64,000 nt of DNA from Pseudomonadota bacterium (GTDB taxonomy: Bacteria; Pseudomonadota; Gammaproteobacteria; Steroidobacterales; Steroidobacteraceae), in assembly GCA_021851405.1 (NCBI GenBank), contig JAJZDW010000014.1, positions 18,087 through 82,086 of the forward strand, given 5' to 3'. Under the pieces are notes generated by a model that was not told the origin of the DNA, made no database searches, and worked only from the letters and a program-made list of their open reading frames with translations. The position numbers and the translations under genes were made by a program. Numbering within the stretch: the stretch's first letter is position 1; every line of letters begins with the position of its first letter. Positions 19,309-29,146 of this stretch are shown here, one piece after another.

Positions 19309-19354
19309 GGTGAAATGGCCCGTGGTACTGGCCATTGGACTGCGTCTCAGGGAC

Positions 19355-19990
19355 TCAAGTTCTGCTGGCGGCCGCCTTGGCGGCCAGCGCCTCGATCCGC
19401 GCCCAGTCGCGCCCGGCGAGGGCATCGACCGGGGAGAGCCACGATCCGCCGGCGCACAACACGTTGCTGAGCTGCAGGAAGGAGCCGACCGTCTCCTGCG
19501 TGATGCCACCGGTGGGGCAGAAGCGCGCCTGAGGAAACGGTCCCGCGAAGGACTTGAGCATGGCGGTGCCGCCGGCCGGCACGGCCGGGAAGAATTTGAA
19601 ACAGTGGTAGCCGTGGGCGAGTCCGAGCATCAGCTCCGAGGCGCTCGCCACCGCGGGCAGATACGGGATCGGGGCGTGCGTGCCCGCCTCGAGCAGCGCC
19701 GGTGTCGCTCCGGGGGAGATCGCGAACGTGGCGCCCGCGTTGGCGGCGGCGCGCAGGTCCTCGACCGACAGGACGGTGCCGGCGCCGACGGCGATGTCCG
19801 GCACGGCGTGCGCGATCGCCTCGATGGCCGCGAGCGCCGCGGGCGTGCGCAGCGTCACTTCGATGACGCGCAGACCGCCGCGCACCAGGGCGCGCGCCAG
19901 ATCCGGGGCGATGGCCGGTTCATCGATCACCACGACGGGCATGACCGGGGAGAGCTTCAGAATCCGTTCGATGTCGGCAATGGAGGGCAT
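19355..19990 (-). CDS. eda: KDPG/KHG aldolase (2-keto-3-deoxy-6-phosphogluconate aldolase)
   Basis: Class I aldolase of the Entner-Doudoroff pathway, splitting KDPG into pyruvate and glyceraldehyde 3-phosphate in the cytoplasm. The 211-aa product has Glu44 in RVIEVTLRTP and the Schiff-base Lys132 in YHCFKFFPA, followed by FCPTGGI, which binds phosphate. ATG 19990 (MPSIADIERIL) is used rather than an in-frame start 45 bp upstream, because it matches the family length. edd is not in the window. The gene lies between ldcA and a lipoprotein gene, all on the minus strand with modest gaps. Confidence 0.95.
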   Translation of the reverse strand: MPSIADIERILKLSPVMPVVVIDEPAIAPDLARALVRGGLRVIEVTLRTPAALAAIEAIAHAVPDIAVGAGTVLSVEDLRAAANAGATFAISPGATPALLEAGTHAPIPYLPAVASASELMLGLAHGYHCFKFFPAVPAGGTAMLKSFAGPFPQARFCPTGGITQETVGSFLQLSNVLCAGGSWLSPVDALAGRDWARIEALAAKAAASRT

Positions 19991-20068
19991 GGCTTCGGCT
20001 CGGTGAGTGGACGTCGAGACGGTATCCTGCAGCAATCGTACCGAATGCGATAGGGCGCGCCCGGCAGA

Positions 20069-20977
20069 TCAGCCCGTCGCGCCGTGAAGAAATGTCAGCG
20101 TGCGGGCCGTGGCATCGAGCCGTACGCGCACCCCGAGCGGCACGGGCTCATTGTGCTCGCCGTGGCCGATCGGAAACCCGGCGGCGCACGGCAGCCCGGT
20201 CTCGACGGCCAAATCACGCAGCACTTGAGCACTCGTGTAGTCGGCATCGCGGGGCTCGCAGGCGGTGAAGGCGCCGAGCACGATGCCCCGAACCTGGCGG
20301 AACACCCCGGCCAGCGCCAGGTGAGTCCACATCCGATCCAAACGGTAGGGCTGCTCGCCGACATCCTCGAGCAGCAGGACGGCGCCTTCGAGGGAGGGCA
20401 GGTACGGGGTGCCGAGCAACCGCGAGAGGACCGCGAGCGTCCCGCCCAGCAGCGGACCTTCGGCCGCGCCGGGTCCGTACGTGTCGGTGGCCCGAAGCGG
20501 CGCGGCCGGCGCGCCGTCCTCCAACAGGGCAAACAGGCGCTCGTGCGTGTGCGTGTCGAGTTTGCCGAGCTGGGTGAGCACCGGTCCATGCACGCTGATC
20601 AGCCCGTTGCGCTGCAGCCAGGCGTGCAGCGCGGTGATGTCCGAGAAGCCCACCAGCGGCTTCGGCCCCGGGATGAGGGTCTCGAGTGCCGGCAGCAACC
20701 GCATCGCGCCGTACCCGCCGCGCGCACAGAACACCGCCTCAATCTCCGGATCGGTCAGCGCCGCAGTCAGCTGCCCAAGCCGCTGCGCGTCGCTGCCGGC
20801 CAGGTAGCGCTGCCGGGCGAAGAGCTCCGGGGCGAGGTCTACCGAATAGCGTTGTTCGAGTACGGCGAGGCCCGCCTCGAGGGCCGTGCGCTCGAAGGGG
20901 CCGGCGGGCGCCACCACGGCCACGCGTGCGCCCGGGCGCAGTGGCTGAAAACCCTGATATCGGAGCCGATCGCTCAT
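20069..20977 (-). CDS. ldcA: LD-carboxypeptidase (peptidase S66), murein recycling
   Basis: 302-aa cytoplasmic serine peptidase that removes the terminal D-Ala from murein tetrapeptides during cell-wall recycling. S66 motifs are present: VAVVAPAGPFE at the start, ARGGYGAMRLLP, the nucleophile Ser112 in VGFSDITALH, the glycine-rich GPLLGGTLAVLSRL, LLLEDVGEQPYRLDRM with the catalytic Glu, and GHGEHNEPVPLG with the catalytic His. No signal peptide is seen, fitting a cytoplasmic enzyme. It is divergent from the kdp operon and upstream of eda on the same strand (78 bp). Confidence 0.93.
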   Translation of the reverse strand: MSDRLRYQGFQPLRPGARVAVVAPAGPFERTALEAGLAVLEQRYSVDLAPELFARQRYLAGSDAQRLGQLTAALTDPEIEAVFCARGGYGAMRLLPALETLIPGPKPLVGFSDITALHAWLQRNGLISVHGPVLTQLGKLDTHTHERLFALLEDGAPAAPLRATDTYGPGAAEGPLLGGTLAVLSRLLGTPYLPSLEGAVLLLEDVGEQPYRLDRMWTHLALAGVFRQVRGIVLGAFTACEPRDADYTSAQVLRDLAVETGLPCAAGFPIGHGEHNEPVPLGVRVRLDATARTLTFLHGATG

Positions 20978-21013
20978 GGCGCAGCATTGTCCGTCAGGGT
21001 GTCGGCCGATACC

Positions 21014-21061
21014 AGCCGGTTTTTCTCACCGGCTGCTCACACCGTGCGCGCTACCGTGCGC
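21014..21061 (+). promoter_or_regulatory. Repeats in the kdp upstream region
   Basis: Between ldcA and kdp there is a perfect inverted repeat, AGCCGGT (21014-21020) and ACCGGCT (21028-21034) around TTTTCTC, followed by two direct copies of ACCGTGCGC (21041-21049 and 21053-21061) with a 12-bp period. One of these could be the KdpE site, since kdp operons are activated by KdpE. No clear -35/-10 pair was identified. Confidence 0.35.
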
Positions 21062-21106
21062 CTCCTGGGGAGTGATCCTCGGATGGCGCAATGAGGAGTC
21101 GCGAAC

Positions 21107-21202
21107 ATGGCGGACCTGGAATTCATGCTGCTGCTCGCAGTGCTCTATGCACTGACCCACGCGATCATCTGGGCGATCGGGCGGCTGGGAGAGGCGCCAT
21201 GA
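21107..21202 (+). CDS. 31-aa membrane protein preceding kdpF
   Basis: A very small gene encoding MADLEFMLLLAVLYALTHAI followed by IWAIGRLGEAP: an acidic N-terminus, one hydrophobic helix and a short basic tail. It starts 30 bp after ATGAGGAG-type purine-rich sequence and its TGA overlaps the kdpF ATG (ATGA), so it is translationally coupled to the kdp operon. Similar small single-helix ORFs precede kdpF in other bacteria as far as I recall, but they are usually unannotated. It may be a Kdp accessory peptide like KdpF; function not shown. Confidence 0.65.
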   Translation: MADLEFMLLLAVLYALTHAIIWAIGRLGEAP

Positions 21203-21288
21203 ACGCGCTGTACCTGATCAGCGGCCTGCTCGCGCTCGCGCTCACCGGGTATCTGCTCTACGCGCTGTTCAAGCCGGAGAAATTCTGA
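21199..21288 (+). CDS. kdpF: Potassium-transporting ATPase subunit F
   Basis: 29-aa single-helix peptide, MNALYLISGLLALALTGYLL then YALFKPEKF, the normal KdpF length and ending (KPEKF). KdpF sits beside KdpA and stabilises the complex. Its ATG overlaps the preceding small ORF and its TGA overlaps the kdpA ATG, so all three are coupled. Confidence 0.93.
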   Translation: MNALYLISGLLALALTGYLLYALFKPEKF

Positions 21289-23069
21289 TGACTGCCCAGT
21301 CCTGGGGGCTGCTCGCCCTCTTACTCGCCGTGACGCTGCTCGCGGTCAAGCCGCTCGGTCTGTACATGGCGCGTGTGATGGAGGGGGAGCCCGTCCCTGG
21401 GCTTGGCCTCGGCGCCCGATTCGAGTCGTGGCTCTATCGGCTCTCTGGGGTCGATCCGGCCGCGCAGATGGGCTGGAAGCACTACGCGCTCGCGCTGTTA
21501 GTGTTCAACACCCTCGGGGTGCTGCTGCTCTACGCGCTGCAGCGGCTGCAGGGCTGGCTGCCGTTGAACCCGCAGCATTTCGGGCCGCCCTCGGCGGACT
21601 CTGCGTTCAACACCGCGGTGAGCTTCGTCACCAATACCAACTGGCAGAGCTACACGCCAGAGACCACCATGAGTTATCTGACCCAGATGACGGGACTGGC
21701 GGTGCAGAACTTCCTCTCTGCCGCGACCGGCATCGTGGTGGCCGTGGCGCTGATTCGCGGGCTGGCGCGCCACAGCGCCAAGACCATCGGTAACTTCTGG
21801 GTCGATGTGACGCGCGCGACACTCTACGTGCTGCTGCCGATTGCCACCGTCATCGCCCTCGCTCTGGTCAGCCAGGGCGTGATTCAGAACTTCAGCCACT
21901 ACCAGCAGGTGACGCTGCTGCAGCCGGTGACCTACCCGCAGCCGAGTACGACGGCCGCGGGCGCCTCGCGGCTGCAGACCGTCACCACCCGCACCCAGAC
22001 GCTGCCGATGGGACCGGTGGCCTCGCAGGAGTCAATCAAGGAGCTCGGCACGAACGGCGGCGGGTTCTTCAACGCGAATTCGGCCCATCCGTACGAGAAC
22101 CCCAATGCGTGGAGCAATCTGCTCGAGATGTTCGCGATCGCGCTGATCCCGGCCGCACTGACCTACACCTTCGGCTTCATGGTCGGGGATACCCGCCAGG
22201 GCTGGGCGGTGCTGGCGGCCATGATGATCATGTTCGTCGGTCTCTACGCAGTGTGTAATCACAGCGAGCAGCGGGGCAATCCTGCGCTGAGCGCGCTTGG
22301 GGTGAGTCAACTGCCGAGTGCGCAGCAAAGCGGCGGCAACATGGAAGGCAAGGAGGTGCGCTTCGGCATTGCCGGCTCGACGCTGTTCAGCACGCTCTCC
22401 ACCGTCACCTCCACCGGTGCGGTGAATTCGATGCACGACTCCTACATGCCGATCGGCGGCATGGTGCCGCTGCTCGACATGATGCTCGGCGAAGTCGTGT
22501 TGGGCGGCGTCGGCTCAGGACTCTATTCGATGCTCATCTTCGCCATCATCGGGGTGTTCATCGCCGGGCTGATGATTGGGCGAACGCCTGAGTATCTGGG
22601 CAAGAAGATCGAGGCGTTCGAGATGAAGATGAGCGCCATCGCGATTCTCGTCATGCCGTTCATCGTGCTCACGGGCACCGCGATCGCGGTCAGCGTCGCC
22701 GCCGGGCGGGTGGGCGTGGCCAATCCGGGTCCGCACGGGTTCTCCGAGATCCTCTACGCGTTCACCTCAGCCGGTAACAACAACGGCAGTGCTTTTGCCG
22801 GTATCAGTGCCGATACGCCGTTTTACAACACGGCGCTCGGCATCGTGGTGTGGCTCGGGCGCTTCTGGCCAATCGTGGCGGTGCTTGCGATCGCTGGCTC
22901 GCTCGCCGCCAAGAAGCGCATTCCGGTCTCCGCGGGCACCATGCCGACGCATGGACCGACCTTCATCGCGTTGCTGATCGGCACGGTTCTGCTGGTCGGT
23001 GCGCTCACGTTCGTGCCGGCGCTCGCACTCGGACCAATCGTCGAGCACCTGATGCTCTGGAGCCATTGA
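21288..23069 (+). CDS. kdpA: Potassium-transporting ATPase, K+-binding channel-like subunit A
   Basis: Inner-membrane subunit that takes up K+ with high affinity within KdpFABC. 593 aa with about ten membrane helices and the four selectivity-filter-like loops: [47 protein letters not shown] and [13 protein letters not shown]. Length matches the family (about 560-600). Start and stop overlap or abut its neighbours (ATGA with kdpF, 1 bp before kdpB). Transcription is expected to respond to K+ limitation through KdpDE encoded downstream. Confidence 0.97.
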   Translation: MTAQSWGLLALLLAVTLLAVKPLGLYMARVMEGEPVPGLGLGARFESWLYRLSGVDPAAQMGWKHYALALLVFNTLGVLLLYALQRLQGWLPLNPQHFGPPSADSAFNTAVSFVTNTNWQSYTPETTMSYLTQMTGLAVQNFLSAATGIVVAVALIRGLARHSAKTIGNFWVDVTRATLYVLLPIATVIALALVSQGVIQNFSHYQQVTLLQPVTYPQPSTTAAGASRLQTVTTRTQTLPMGPVASQESIKELGTNGGGFFNANSAHPYENPNAWSNLLEMFAIALIPAALTYTFGFMVGDTRQGWAVLAAMMIMFVGLYAVCNHSEQRGNPALSALGVSQLPSAQQSGGNMEGKEVRFGIAGSTLFSTLSTVTSTGAVNSMHDSYMPIGGMVPLLDMMLGEVVLGGVGSGLYSMLIFAIIGVFIAGLMIGRTPEYLGKKIEAFEMKMSAIAILVMPFIVLTGTAIAVSVAAGRVGVANPGPHGFSEILYAFTSAGNNNGSAFAGISADTPFYNTALGIVVWLGRFWPIVAVLAIAGSLAAKKRIPVSAGTMPTHGPTFIALLIGTVLLVGALTFVPALALGPIVEHLMLWSH

Positions 23070-23070
23070 C

Positions 23071-25134
23071 ATGCGCCGCAAGCTCTCGATGTTCGATCGC
23101 TCGCTGCTCGGACCGGCCGTCCTTGACGCGCTGCGCAAGCTCGATCCGCGCGTGCAGTGGCGCAACCCCGTCATGTTCGTGGTCTACCTCGGCAGCCTGT
23201 TGACCACCGCACTGTGGGTGCGGGCGCTCGATGGGCAGGGTGAGGCACCCGCATGGTTCATCTTCAGCGTGGCGGTGTGGCTGTGGTTCACCGTGCTGTT
23301 CGCGAATTTCGCCGAAGCGCTCGCCGAGGGGCGCAGCAAGGCACAGGCGGCGAGTCTGAAGGGGTTGAAACAGGCCGTGCAAGCCAAACGCCTCGCCGAC
23401 CCGGCTGACCGCGCGCAGGTGACGGGTGTGCGCGCCGATGCGCTGCGCAAAGGCGATGTCGTGCTGGTCGAGGCCGGTGATTTCATTCCGGGTGATGGCG
23501 AGGTCATCGAGGGCGCCGCCTCGGTCGATGAGAGCGCCATCACGGGGGAGTCCGCGCCGGTGATCCGCGAATCGGGCGGCGATTTCTCCTCGGTCACCGG
23601 GGGCACTCGCGTGCTGTCCGATTGGATCGTCGTGCGCATCTCGGTCAACCCCGGGGAAACCTTCATCGACCGCATGATCGCCATGGTCGAGAGCGCCAAG
23701 CGGCAAAAGACGCCCAACGAGATCGCGCTCACCATCCTGCTCGTGGCGCTGACTCTGGTGTTCCTGCTCGCCACCGCGACGCTGCTGCCATTCTCGCAGT
23801 ACAGCGTCGAGGTGACCCGACTCGGCAGTCCCGTGACGATCACCGCGCTGATCGCGCTGCTGGTGTGCCTGATCCCGACCACGATCGGTGGACTGCTCTC
23901 GGCGATCGGCGTGGCCGGCATGAGCCGCATGATGCAGGCGAACGTGATCGCGACTTCCGGACGCGCCGTGGAGGCTGCCGGTGACGTCGACGTGCTGCTG
24001 CTCGACAAGACCGGCACGATCACCCTGGGCAATCGCCAGGCGGCGGCGTTCATCCCGGCCGCCGGCGTGAGCGAGGAGGAACTCGCCGGTGCCGCTCAGC
24101 TCGCCTCACTCGCCGACGAGACGCCCGAGGGGCGCAGTATCGTGGTGCTCGCCAAACAGCGCTTCCAGCTGCGCGAGCGCGATCTGACCGCGTTGCACGG
24201 CACGTTCGTACCGTTCTCGGCGCACACCCGCATGAGTGGGGTCGACATCGGGGATCGCCAGGTGCGCAAAGGCGCGGTCGATGCCATCCGCAAGCACGTC
24301 GAGTCCGCCGGCCAGAGCTTCCCCAAGACGCTGCTCAGCACGGTGCAGGAAGTGGCGCGCCGGGGCAGCACGCCGCTCTTGGTGAGCGACGGGCCGCGCG
24401 TGCTCGGGGTGATCGAGCTGAAGGACATCGTCAAGGGTGGCATCAAGGAGCGGTTCGGGGAGCTGCGCCGGATGGGCATCAAGACCATCATGATCACTGG
24501 CGACAATCCGCTCACCGCCGCTGCGATCGCCGCGGAGGCCGGTGTCGATGATTTTCTGGCCGAGGCGACTCCGGAGGCGAAGCTCAATCTCATCCGTGCT
24601 CACCAGACCGAGGGCCGCCTGGTGGCGATGACCGGCGATGGTACCAACGATGCGCCGGCGCTCGCCCAGGCGGATGTGGCCGTGGCGATGAACTCCGGTA
24701 CCCAAGCGGCCAAGGAAGCCGGCAACATGGTGGATCTGGACTCGAACCCGACCAAACTCATCGAGGTCGTCGAGACCGGCAAGCAGATGCTGATGACGCG
24801 CGGCTCGCTGACGACCTTCAGCATTGCCAACGACATCGCCAAGTACTTCGCCATCATTCCGGCGGCCTTCGCCACCACCTATCCGCAGCTCAACGCGCTC
24901 AATGTCATGCATTTGACGAGCCCGTTCTCGGCGATTCTTTCGGCTGTGATCTTCAATGCGCTCATCATCGTGGTGCTCATCCCGCTCGCCCTGAAGGGCG
25001 TGCGCTACCGGCCGCTCGGGGCCGGCACGCTGCTGCGGCGCAATCTGCTCATCTACGGCCTCGGCGGGATCATCGTGCCGTTCATTGGTATCAAGCTGAT
25101 CGACATGGGTTTGACGCTGCTGCATCTGACCTGA
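23071..25134 (+). CDS. kdpB: Potassium-transporting P-type ATPase subunit B
   Basis: Catalytic subunit of KdpFABC, a P-type ATPase of 687 aa. Visible motifs are the actuator TGES ([10 protein letters not shown]), the phosphorylated Asp312 in [11 protein letters not shown], the KGA motif ([10 protein letters not shown]), [10 protein letters not shown], and the hinge [12 protein letters not shown]. Membrane helices lie around residues 30-75, 220-280 and 570-680. It drives K+ through KdpA by ATP hydrolysis. It is in operon order, 10 bp before kdpC. Confidence 0.97.
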   Translation: MRRKLSMFDRSLLGPAVLDALRKLDPRVQWRNPVMFVVYLGSLLTTALWVRALDGQGEAPAWFIFSVAVWLWFTVLFANFAEALAEGRSKAQAASLKGLKQAVQAKRLADPADRAQVTGVRADALRKGDVVLVEAGDFIPGDGEVIEGAASVDESAITGESAPVIRESGGDFSSVTGGTRVLSDWIVVRISVNPGETFIDRMIAMVESAKRQKTPNEIALTILLVALTLVFLLATATLLPFSQYSVEVTRLGSPVTITALIALLVCLIPTTIGGLLSAIGVAGMSRMMQANVIATSGRAVEAAGDVDVLLLDKTGTITLGNRQAAAFIPAAGVSEEELAGAAQLASLADETPEGRSIVVLAKQRFQLRERDLTALHGTFVPFSAHTRMSGVDIGDRQVRKGAVDAIRKHVESAGQSFPKTLLSTVQEVARRGSTPLLVSDGPRVLGVIELKDIVKGGIKERFGELRRMGIKTIMITGDNPLTAAAIAAEAGVDDFLAEATPEAKLNLIRAHQTEGRLVAMTGDGTNDAPALAQADVAVAMNSGTQAAKEAGNMVDLDSNPTKLIEVVETGKQMLMTRGSLTTFSIANDIAKYFAIIPAAFATTYPQLNALNVMHLTSPFSAILSAVIFNALIIVVLIPLALKGVRYRPLGAGTLLRRNLLIYGLGGIIVPFIGIKLIDMGLTLLHLT

Positions 25135-25144
25135 GAGAGACACC

Positions 25145-25717
25145 ATGAAGACGATTCTTCGGCCCGCGCTCACACTGCTGCTGGTGATGACGTTGATCAC
25201 CGGGGTGATCTACCCGCTGGTGGTGACGGGCGTGGCGCAGATCGCCTTTCCGGCGCAGGCCAACGGCAGTCTGATCCGCAAGAACGGTCGGCTGATCGGC
25301 TCGCGCCTGATCGGCCAACCGTTCGACTCGGCCGGCTATTTCTGGAGCCGACCGTCGGCGACCAGCCCGCAGCCGTACAACGGCCTCGCCTCCGGAGGCT
25401 CGAACCTCGGGCCGACCAACCCGGCGCTGATCGCCGCCGTCAAGGCGCGAATCGCCGCGCTCCACGCGGCCGATCCGGGCAATCGGGCCCCCATCCCGGT
25501 CGATCTGGTCACCGCCTCGGGCAGTGGACTCGACCCGGATATCAGCTTGGCGGCTGCGTACTACCAGGCCGGGCGGGTCGCGCGCGCTCGTGGCGTGAGC
25601 GTGCGCCAGGTGCGAGCCCTGATCGCAGCGCATGCTCGGGGTGGGGAACTCGGCGTGCTCGGCACTCCACGCATCAACGTGCTGGAGCTGAACCTGGCGC
25701 TCGACGCCATGAAATAA
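25145..25717 (+). CDS. kdpC: Potassium-transporting ATPase subunit C
   Basis: 190-aa subunit with one N-terminal membrane helix ([20 protein letters not shown]) and a periplasmic domain; conserved segments include [59 protein letters not shown] and [18 protein letters not shown]. It helps KdpFABC bind ATP/K+ and assemble. ATG follows GAGAGA at a normal distance. kdpD begins 7 bp after its stop. Confidence 0.96.
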   Translation: MKTILRPALTLLLVMTLITGVIYPLVVTGVAQIAFPAQANGSLIRKNGRLIGSRLIGQPFDSAGYFWSRPSATSPQPYNGLASGGSNLGPTNPALIAAVKARIAALHAADPGNRAPIPVDLVTASGSGLDPDISLAAAYYQAGRVARARGVSVRQVRALIAAHARGGELGVLGTPRINVLELNLALDAMK

Positions 25718-25724
25718 TGTCGCC

Positions 25725-28433
25725 ATGAACCCACCGGTGACGCCCGAGCCGCGGCCCGATCCCGAGGAACTGCTCGCGCGCGTGCAGGCCGAAGAGGCGC
25801 GCGCCGGGCGCGGCAAACTGCGGATCTTCTTTGGCGCTTCCGCCGGCGTCGGCAAGACGTACTCGATGCTGCAGGCGGCGCGCTCGGAGCAGGCGGCCGG
25901 CACCGACGTGGTCGTGGGCTACCTCGAGCCGCATGGGCGCATCGAGACTGAGAGGCTGGCCGAGGGACTCGAGCGACTCCCGACGCTCCCGGTCAGCTAC
26001 CGCGGCATCGTGCGCCAGGAGTTCGATCTCGATGCGGCGCTCGGGCGTCACCCGCAGATCCTGCTGGTCGATGAGCTGGCGCACTCGAATCTCCTCGGTG
26101 GCGTGCCGCAACCACGTCATCCGAAGCGCTGGCAGGACATCGAGGAGCTGCTCGCCGCCGGCATCACCGTCTGGACGACGGTCAACGTCCAGCACCTGGA
26201 GAGTCTCAATGACCTGATCTACCAGACCACCGGCGTGCGCCAGGGCGAGACGCTGCCGGATCACGTATTTGACGATGCGGATGCCATCGAACTGATCGAT
26301 CTGCCGGCCGACGATCTGCTCGCGCGGCTGCACGCCGGGAAAGTCTACGTCTCCGATGCCGTCGCGACGGCGGCCGAGCGGTTCTTCCGCCGCACCAATC
26401 TGATGGCCCTGCGCGAGATCGCATTGCGCCGGGTCGCGGAGCGGGTCGAGGCGGCGGCGCGCGAGCTGCAACCGCAGCACGGTCGCGGACGGATTGCCGG
26501 TGAGCGCATCCTCGTCGCCGTCGGCCCCGATGAGCAGGCCGAGCAGCTCGTACGCGCCGGCAAGCGCATGTCCGATGCGCTCGCCGCCGGCTGGAGCGTG
26601 GTGTACGTGGAGACTCCGGCGCTGCTGCACCTCTCCGATGCGGACCGCAATCGGCGCATCGCGGTGCTGCGCCTGGCGGAGTCGCTGGGCGCAGAGACCG
26701 TGACGCTCGACGGACCGTCGGCAGCCGCGGCGCTGTTGGAATATGCGCAAACCCGGCGTGCGACCCGGGTGCTGGTCGGGGCGCCGAAGCGCCGCGGCTG
26801 GCGGGGCTGGATGCGCGCGTCGACCTCGAACTTGCTGGTCACCCAGGCGCGCGGCTTCGACGTCATCGTGGTCGCACCGGCCGGTACCGGCGCGGCGCGG
26901 CCCGCGCCCTCGGCGCAGATGGCCGTCGAGGGCTCACCGAGCGGGGTCCCCTGGGACCGGTACGGGTGGGCCGGTGGGATCAGCGTGCTGTGCACCGCGC
27001 TGGCGTTCGCCATGTACCCGAACTTCGAGCTGTCCAATCTCGCCATGGTGTACCTGCTCGGGGTCACCGTGGCGGGGTTGCGCCTGGGGCGCGGCCCCTC
27101 GGCGCTCACGACCGTGCTCAACGTGGTGGCGTTCGACTATTTCTTCGTGCCGCCGCGTTTCACCATAGCGGTGTCCGATGCACAGTACTTCGTGACGTTC
27201 GGGGCGATGTTGACGATCGGGCTGGTCATCGCCACCCTGACCGCCAACGTGCGCCAGCAGAACCGAGTGGCGGGGGCTCGCGAGCGGCGCACGGCGGCGC
27301 TGTATGCGATGAGCCGGGAGCTGGCGGTCACGCGCGGGATCCACAACATGGCCGCTGTAGCGGTCCGCCACATCGCGGAGGTGTTCGACTGCCGGGCCGT
27401 GGTGCTGCTGCCCGATGCCGAGGGCAAGCTGCATCGTCCGCGGGAGGTGCCGAATCCGGAATCGCTGCGCGGTGCTGATCTGGCCGTCGCCCAGTGGGTG
27501 AACGATCACGGCCTGCGCGCCGGACTCGGCTCGGACACGCTGCCGGCGAGCCCCGCTCTGTACGTGCCGCTCGGCGATGAGCGGCGTGCGACCGGGGTGC
27601 TCGGCGTGCTGCCGGCCAATGCGCGGCGTGTGCTGCTGCCGGAGCAGAGTCAGCTGCTCGATACATTCGCCGGTCAGATCGGCCTCGCCCTGGAGCGGGC
27701 GCGCTTCGCGGACGCAGCGCAGGCCTCGACGCTCGCGGCGGAGCGCGAGAGTCTGCGCAACACGCTGCTCGCATCGATCTCGCACGACCTGCGCACCCCG
27801 CTGTCGGTGATGGTGGGCGCCGCCAGCACGCTCACCGAGCGCGGCGAGGCGCTCGATGCGCCGAAGCGCCGCCAGCTCGCCGCCTCGATCGAACTGAAGG
27901 CGCGCGAGATGTCCGAGCTGGTCTCGAACGTGCTTGATCTGATGCGCTTTCAGTCCGGCCAAGTGCCGTTGCGGCGCGACTGGCAGAGTGTGGAGGATCT
28001 GGCCGGCGCGGCGTTGCAGCGCCTCGCAGAGCGCATGCGTGATCACCCGGTGGAGCTGAATCTGCCGCCGGAGCTCGTCCCGGTCTACGTCGATGCGAGC
28101 CTCGTGGTGCAGGTCTTCGTCAATCTCTTCGACAACATCGCCAAATACACCCCGCCCGGGACGTCCGCCGCGGTGAGCGCGCTCAACGAGGGCGCGAGCG
28201 TACGCGTCATCGTCGAGGATGAAGGGGCGGGACTCCCGGCGGGCGATCCGCAGCAGCTGTTCGAGAAGTTTCAGCGCGGCAGCGGTGAGGGTGTCATCTC
28301 CGGGGCCGGTCTCGGGCTGGCGATCTGCCGGGCGATCGTGAACGCGCATGGCGGGGAGATTCTCGCGCGCCGCAGAGACGGCGGAGGGGCACGCTTGGAG
28401 TTCACACTGCCGGCGCGGGACGGCGAGCCATGA
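25725..28433 (+). CDS. kdpD: Osmosensitive K+ channel sensor histidine kinase
   Basis: 902-aa membrane sensor kinase. Domain order: N-terminal KdpD domain with Walker A GASAGVGKT (residues 37-45) and LVDELAHSN; a universal-stress-protein-like segment (ILVAVGPDEQAEQLV); four closely spaced membrane helices (about residues 410-510, DUF4118 type); a GAF-like region; HisKA with His687 in SISHDLRTPLSVMVGAAS; and an HATPase domain with NLFDNIAKYTPPG, DEGAGLP and GAGLGLAICRAI. It phosphorylates KdpE at low K+. The loop after HSN reads LLGGVPQPRHPKRW, a few residues longer than the usual APGSRHPKRW. kdpE overlaps the stop by 4 bp. Confidence 0.96.
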   Translation: MNPPVTPEPRPDPEELLARVQAEEARAGRGKLRIFFGASAGVGKTYSMLQAARSEQAAGTDVVVGYLEPHGRIETERLAEGLERLPTLPVSYRGIVRQEFDLDAALGRHPQILLVDELAHSNLLGGVPQPRHPKRWQDIEELLAAGITVWTTVNVQHLESLNDLIYQTTGVRQGETLPDHVFDDADAIELIDLPADDLLARLHAGKVYVSDAVATAAERFFRRTNLMALREIALRRVAERVEAAARELQPQHGRGRIAGERILVAVGPDEQAEQLVRAGKRMSDALAAGWSVVYVETPALLHLSDADRNRRIAVLRLAESLGAETVTLDGPSAAAALLEYAQTRRATRVLVGAPKRRGWRGWMRASTSNLLVTQARGFDVIVVAPAGTGAARPAPSAQMAVEGSPSGVPWDRYGWAGGISVLCTALAFAMYPNFELSNLAMVYLLGVTVAGLRLGRGPSALTTVLNVVAFDYFFVPPRFTIAVSDAQYFVTFGAMLTIGLVIATLTANVRQQNRVAGARERRTAALYAMSRELAVTRGIHNMAAVAVRHIAEVFDCRAVVLLPDAEGKLHRPREVPNPESLRGADLAVAQWVNDHGLRAGLGSDTLPASPALYVPLGDERRATGVLGVLPANARRVLLPEQSQLLDTFAGQIGLALERARFADAAQASTLAAERESLRNTLLASISHDLRTPLSVMVGAASTLTERGEALDAPKRRQLAASIELKAREMSELVSNVLDLMRFQSGQVPLRRDWQSVEDLAGAALQRLAERMRDHPVELNLPPELVPVYVDASLVVQVFVNLFDNIAKYTPPGTSAAVSALNEGASVRVIVEDEGAGLPAGDPQQLFEKFQRGSGEGVISGAGLGLAICRAIVNAHGGEILARRRDGGGARLEFTLPARDGEP

Positions 28434-29137
28434 CCGAGGCGATGCATCAGGTGCTCATCGTCGAGGACGAGCCGGCCATCCGCACCGTCCTCAAGGTGCT
28501 GCTCGAGGCCGAGCACTATCGCGTCATCGAGGCCGAGAACGCCATGCGCGCGGAAATTGAGAGCCGCAGTCACAAGCCCGATCTGCTGCTGCTCGACCTG
28601 GGACTGCCCGATGCGGACGGAATGGCCATCATCCGTCGGGTGCGCGCCTGGTCCCCGATGCCGATCGTCGTGCTCTCGGCACGCACCCAGGAGGAGCAGA
28701 AGATCGCCGCGCTCGACGCGGGCGCAGACGACTATGTGACCAAGCCGTTCAGCGCCGCGGAACTGCTCGCCCGAGTCCGGGCGGCTCTGCGGCGCAACGT
28801 GCGCGGCTCGCAACGCACCGGGCCACTCTCCCTCGGCGAGGTCCGCATCGACCTGGAGATGCGCACCGCGAACGGCGCGCACGGGCCGATCCACCTCACC
28901 CCGCTCGAATACCGGGTTCTCGAGGCCCTGGCGCGCAACCTGGGGGCCATCGTGACTCAGCAGCAGCTGATTCGCGAGGTGTGGGGGCCGGAGCGGCTCG
29001 GGGATACGCGCGGGTTGCGCGTGTGCATCATGAATCTGCGCGCCAAGGTCGAGACCGATCCGCGCAAGCCCCGGTACCTGCTCACCGAGGCGGGCCTTGG
29101 CTACCGGCTGCTCGCCGAGGAGAGTGCGTCGGCGTGA
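28430..29137 (+). CDS. kdpE: KDP operon response regulator
   Basis: 235-aa OmpR/PhoB-type regulator. The receiver domain has VLIVEDEPAIR, phospho-acceptor Asp56 in LLLLDLGLPDADG, and the lysine in YVTKPF; the C-terminal winged helix has LTPLEYRVLEALARNLGAIV, LIREVWGPE and DTRGLRVCIMNLRAKVE. Activates kdp transcription when phosphorylated by KdpD. ATG overlaps the kdpD stop (ATGA), and the gene ends the operon, converging on the CheX gene 10 bp away. Confidence 0.96.
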   Translation: MTEAMHQVLIVEDEPAIRTVLKVLLEAEHYRVIEAENAMRAEIESRSHKPDLLLLDLGLPDADGMAIIRRVRAWSPMPIVVLSARTQEEQKIAALDAGADDYVTKPFSAAELLARVRAALRRNVRGSQRTGPLSLGEVRIDLEMRTANGAHGPIHLTPLEYRVLEALARNLGAIVTQQQLIREVWGPERLGDTRGLRVCIMNLRAKVETDPRKPRYLLTEAGLGYRLLAEESASA

Positions 29138-29146
29138 ACCCGGCGA

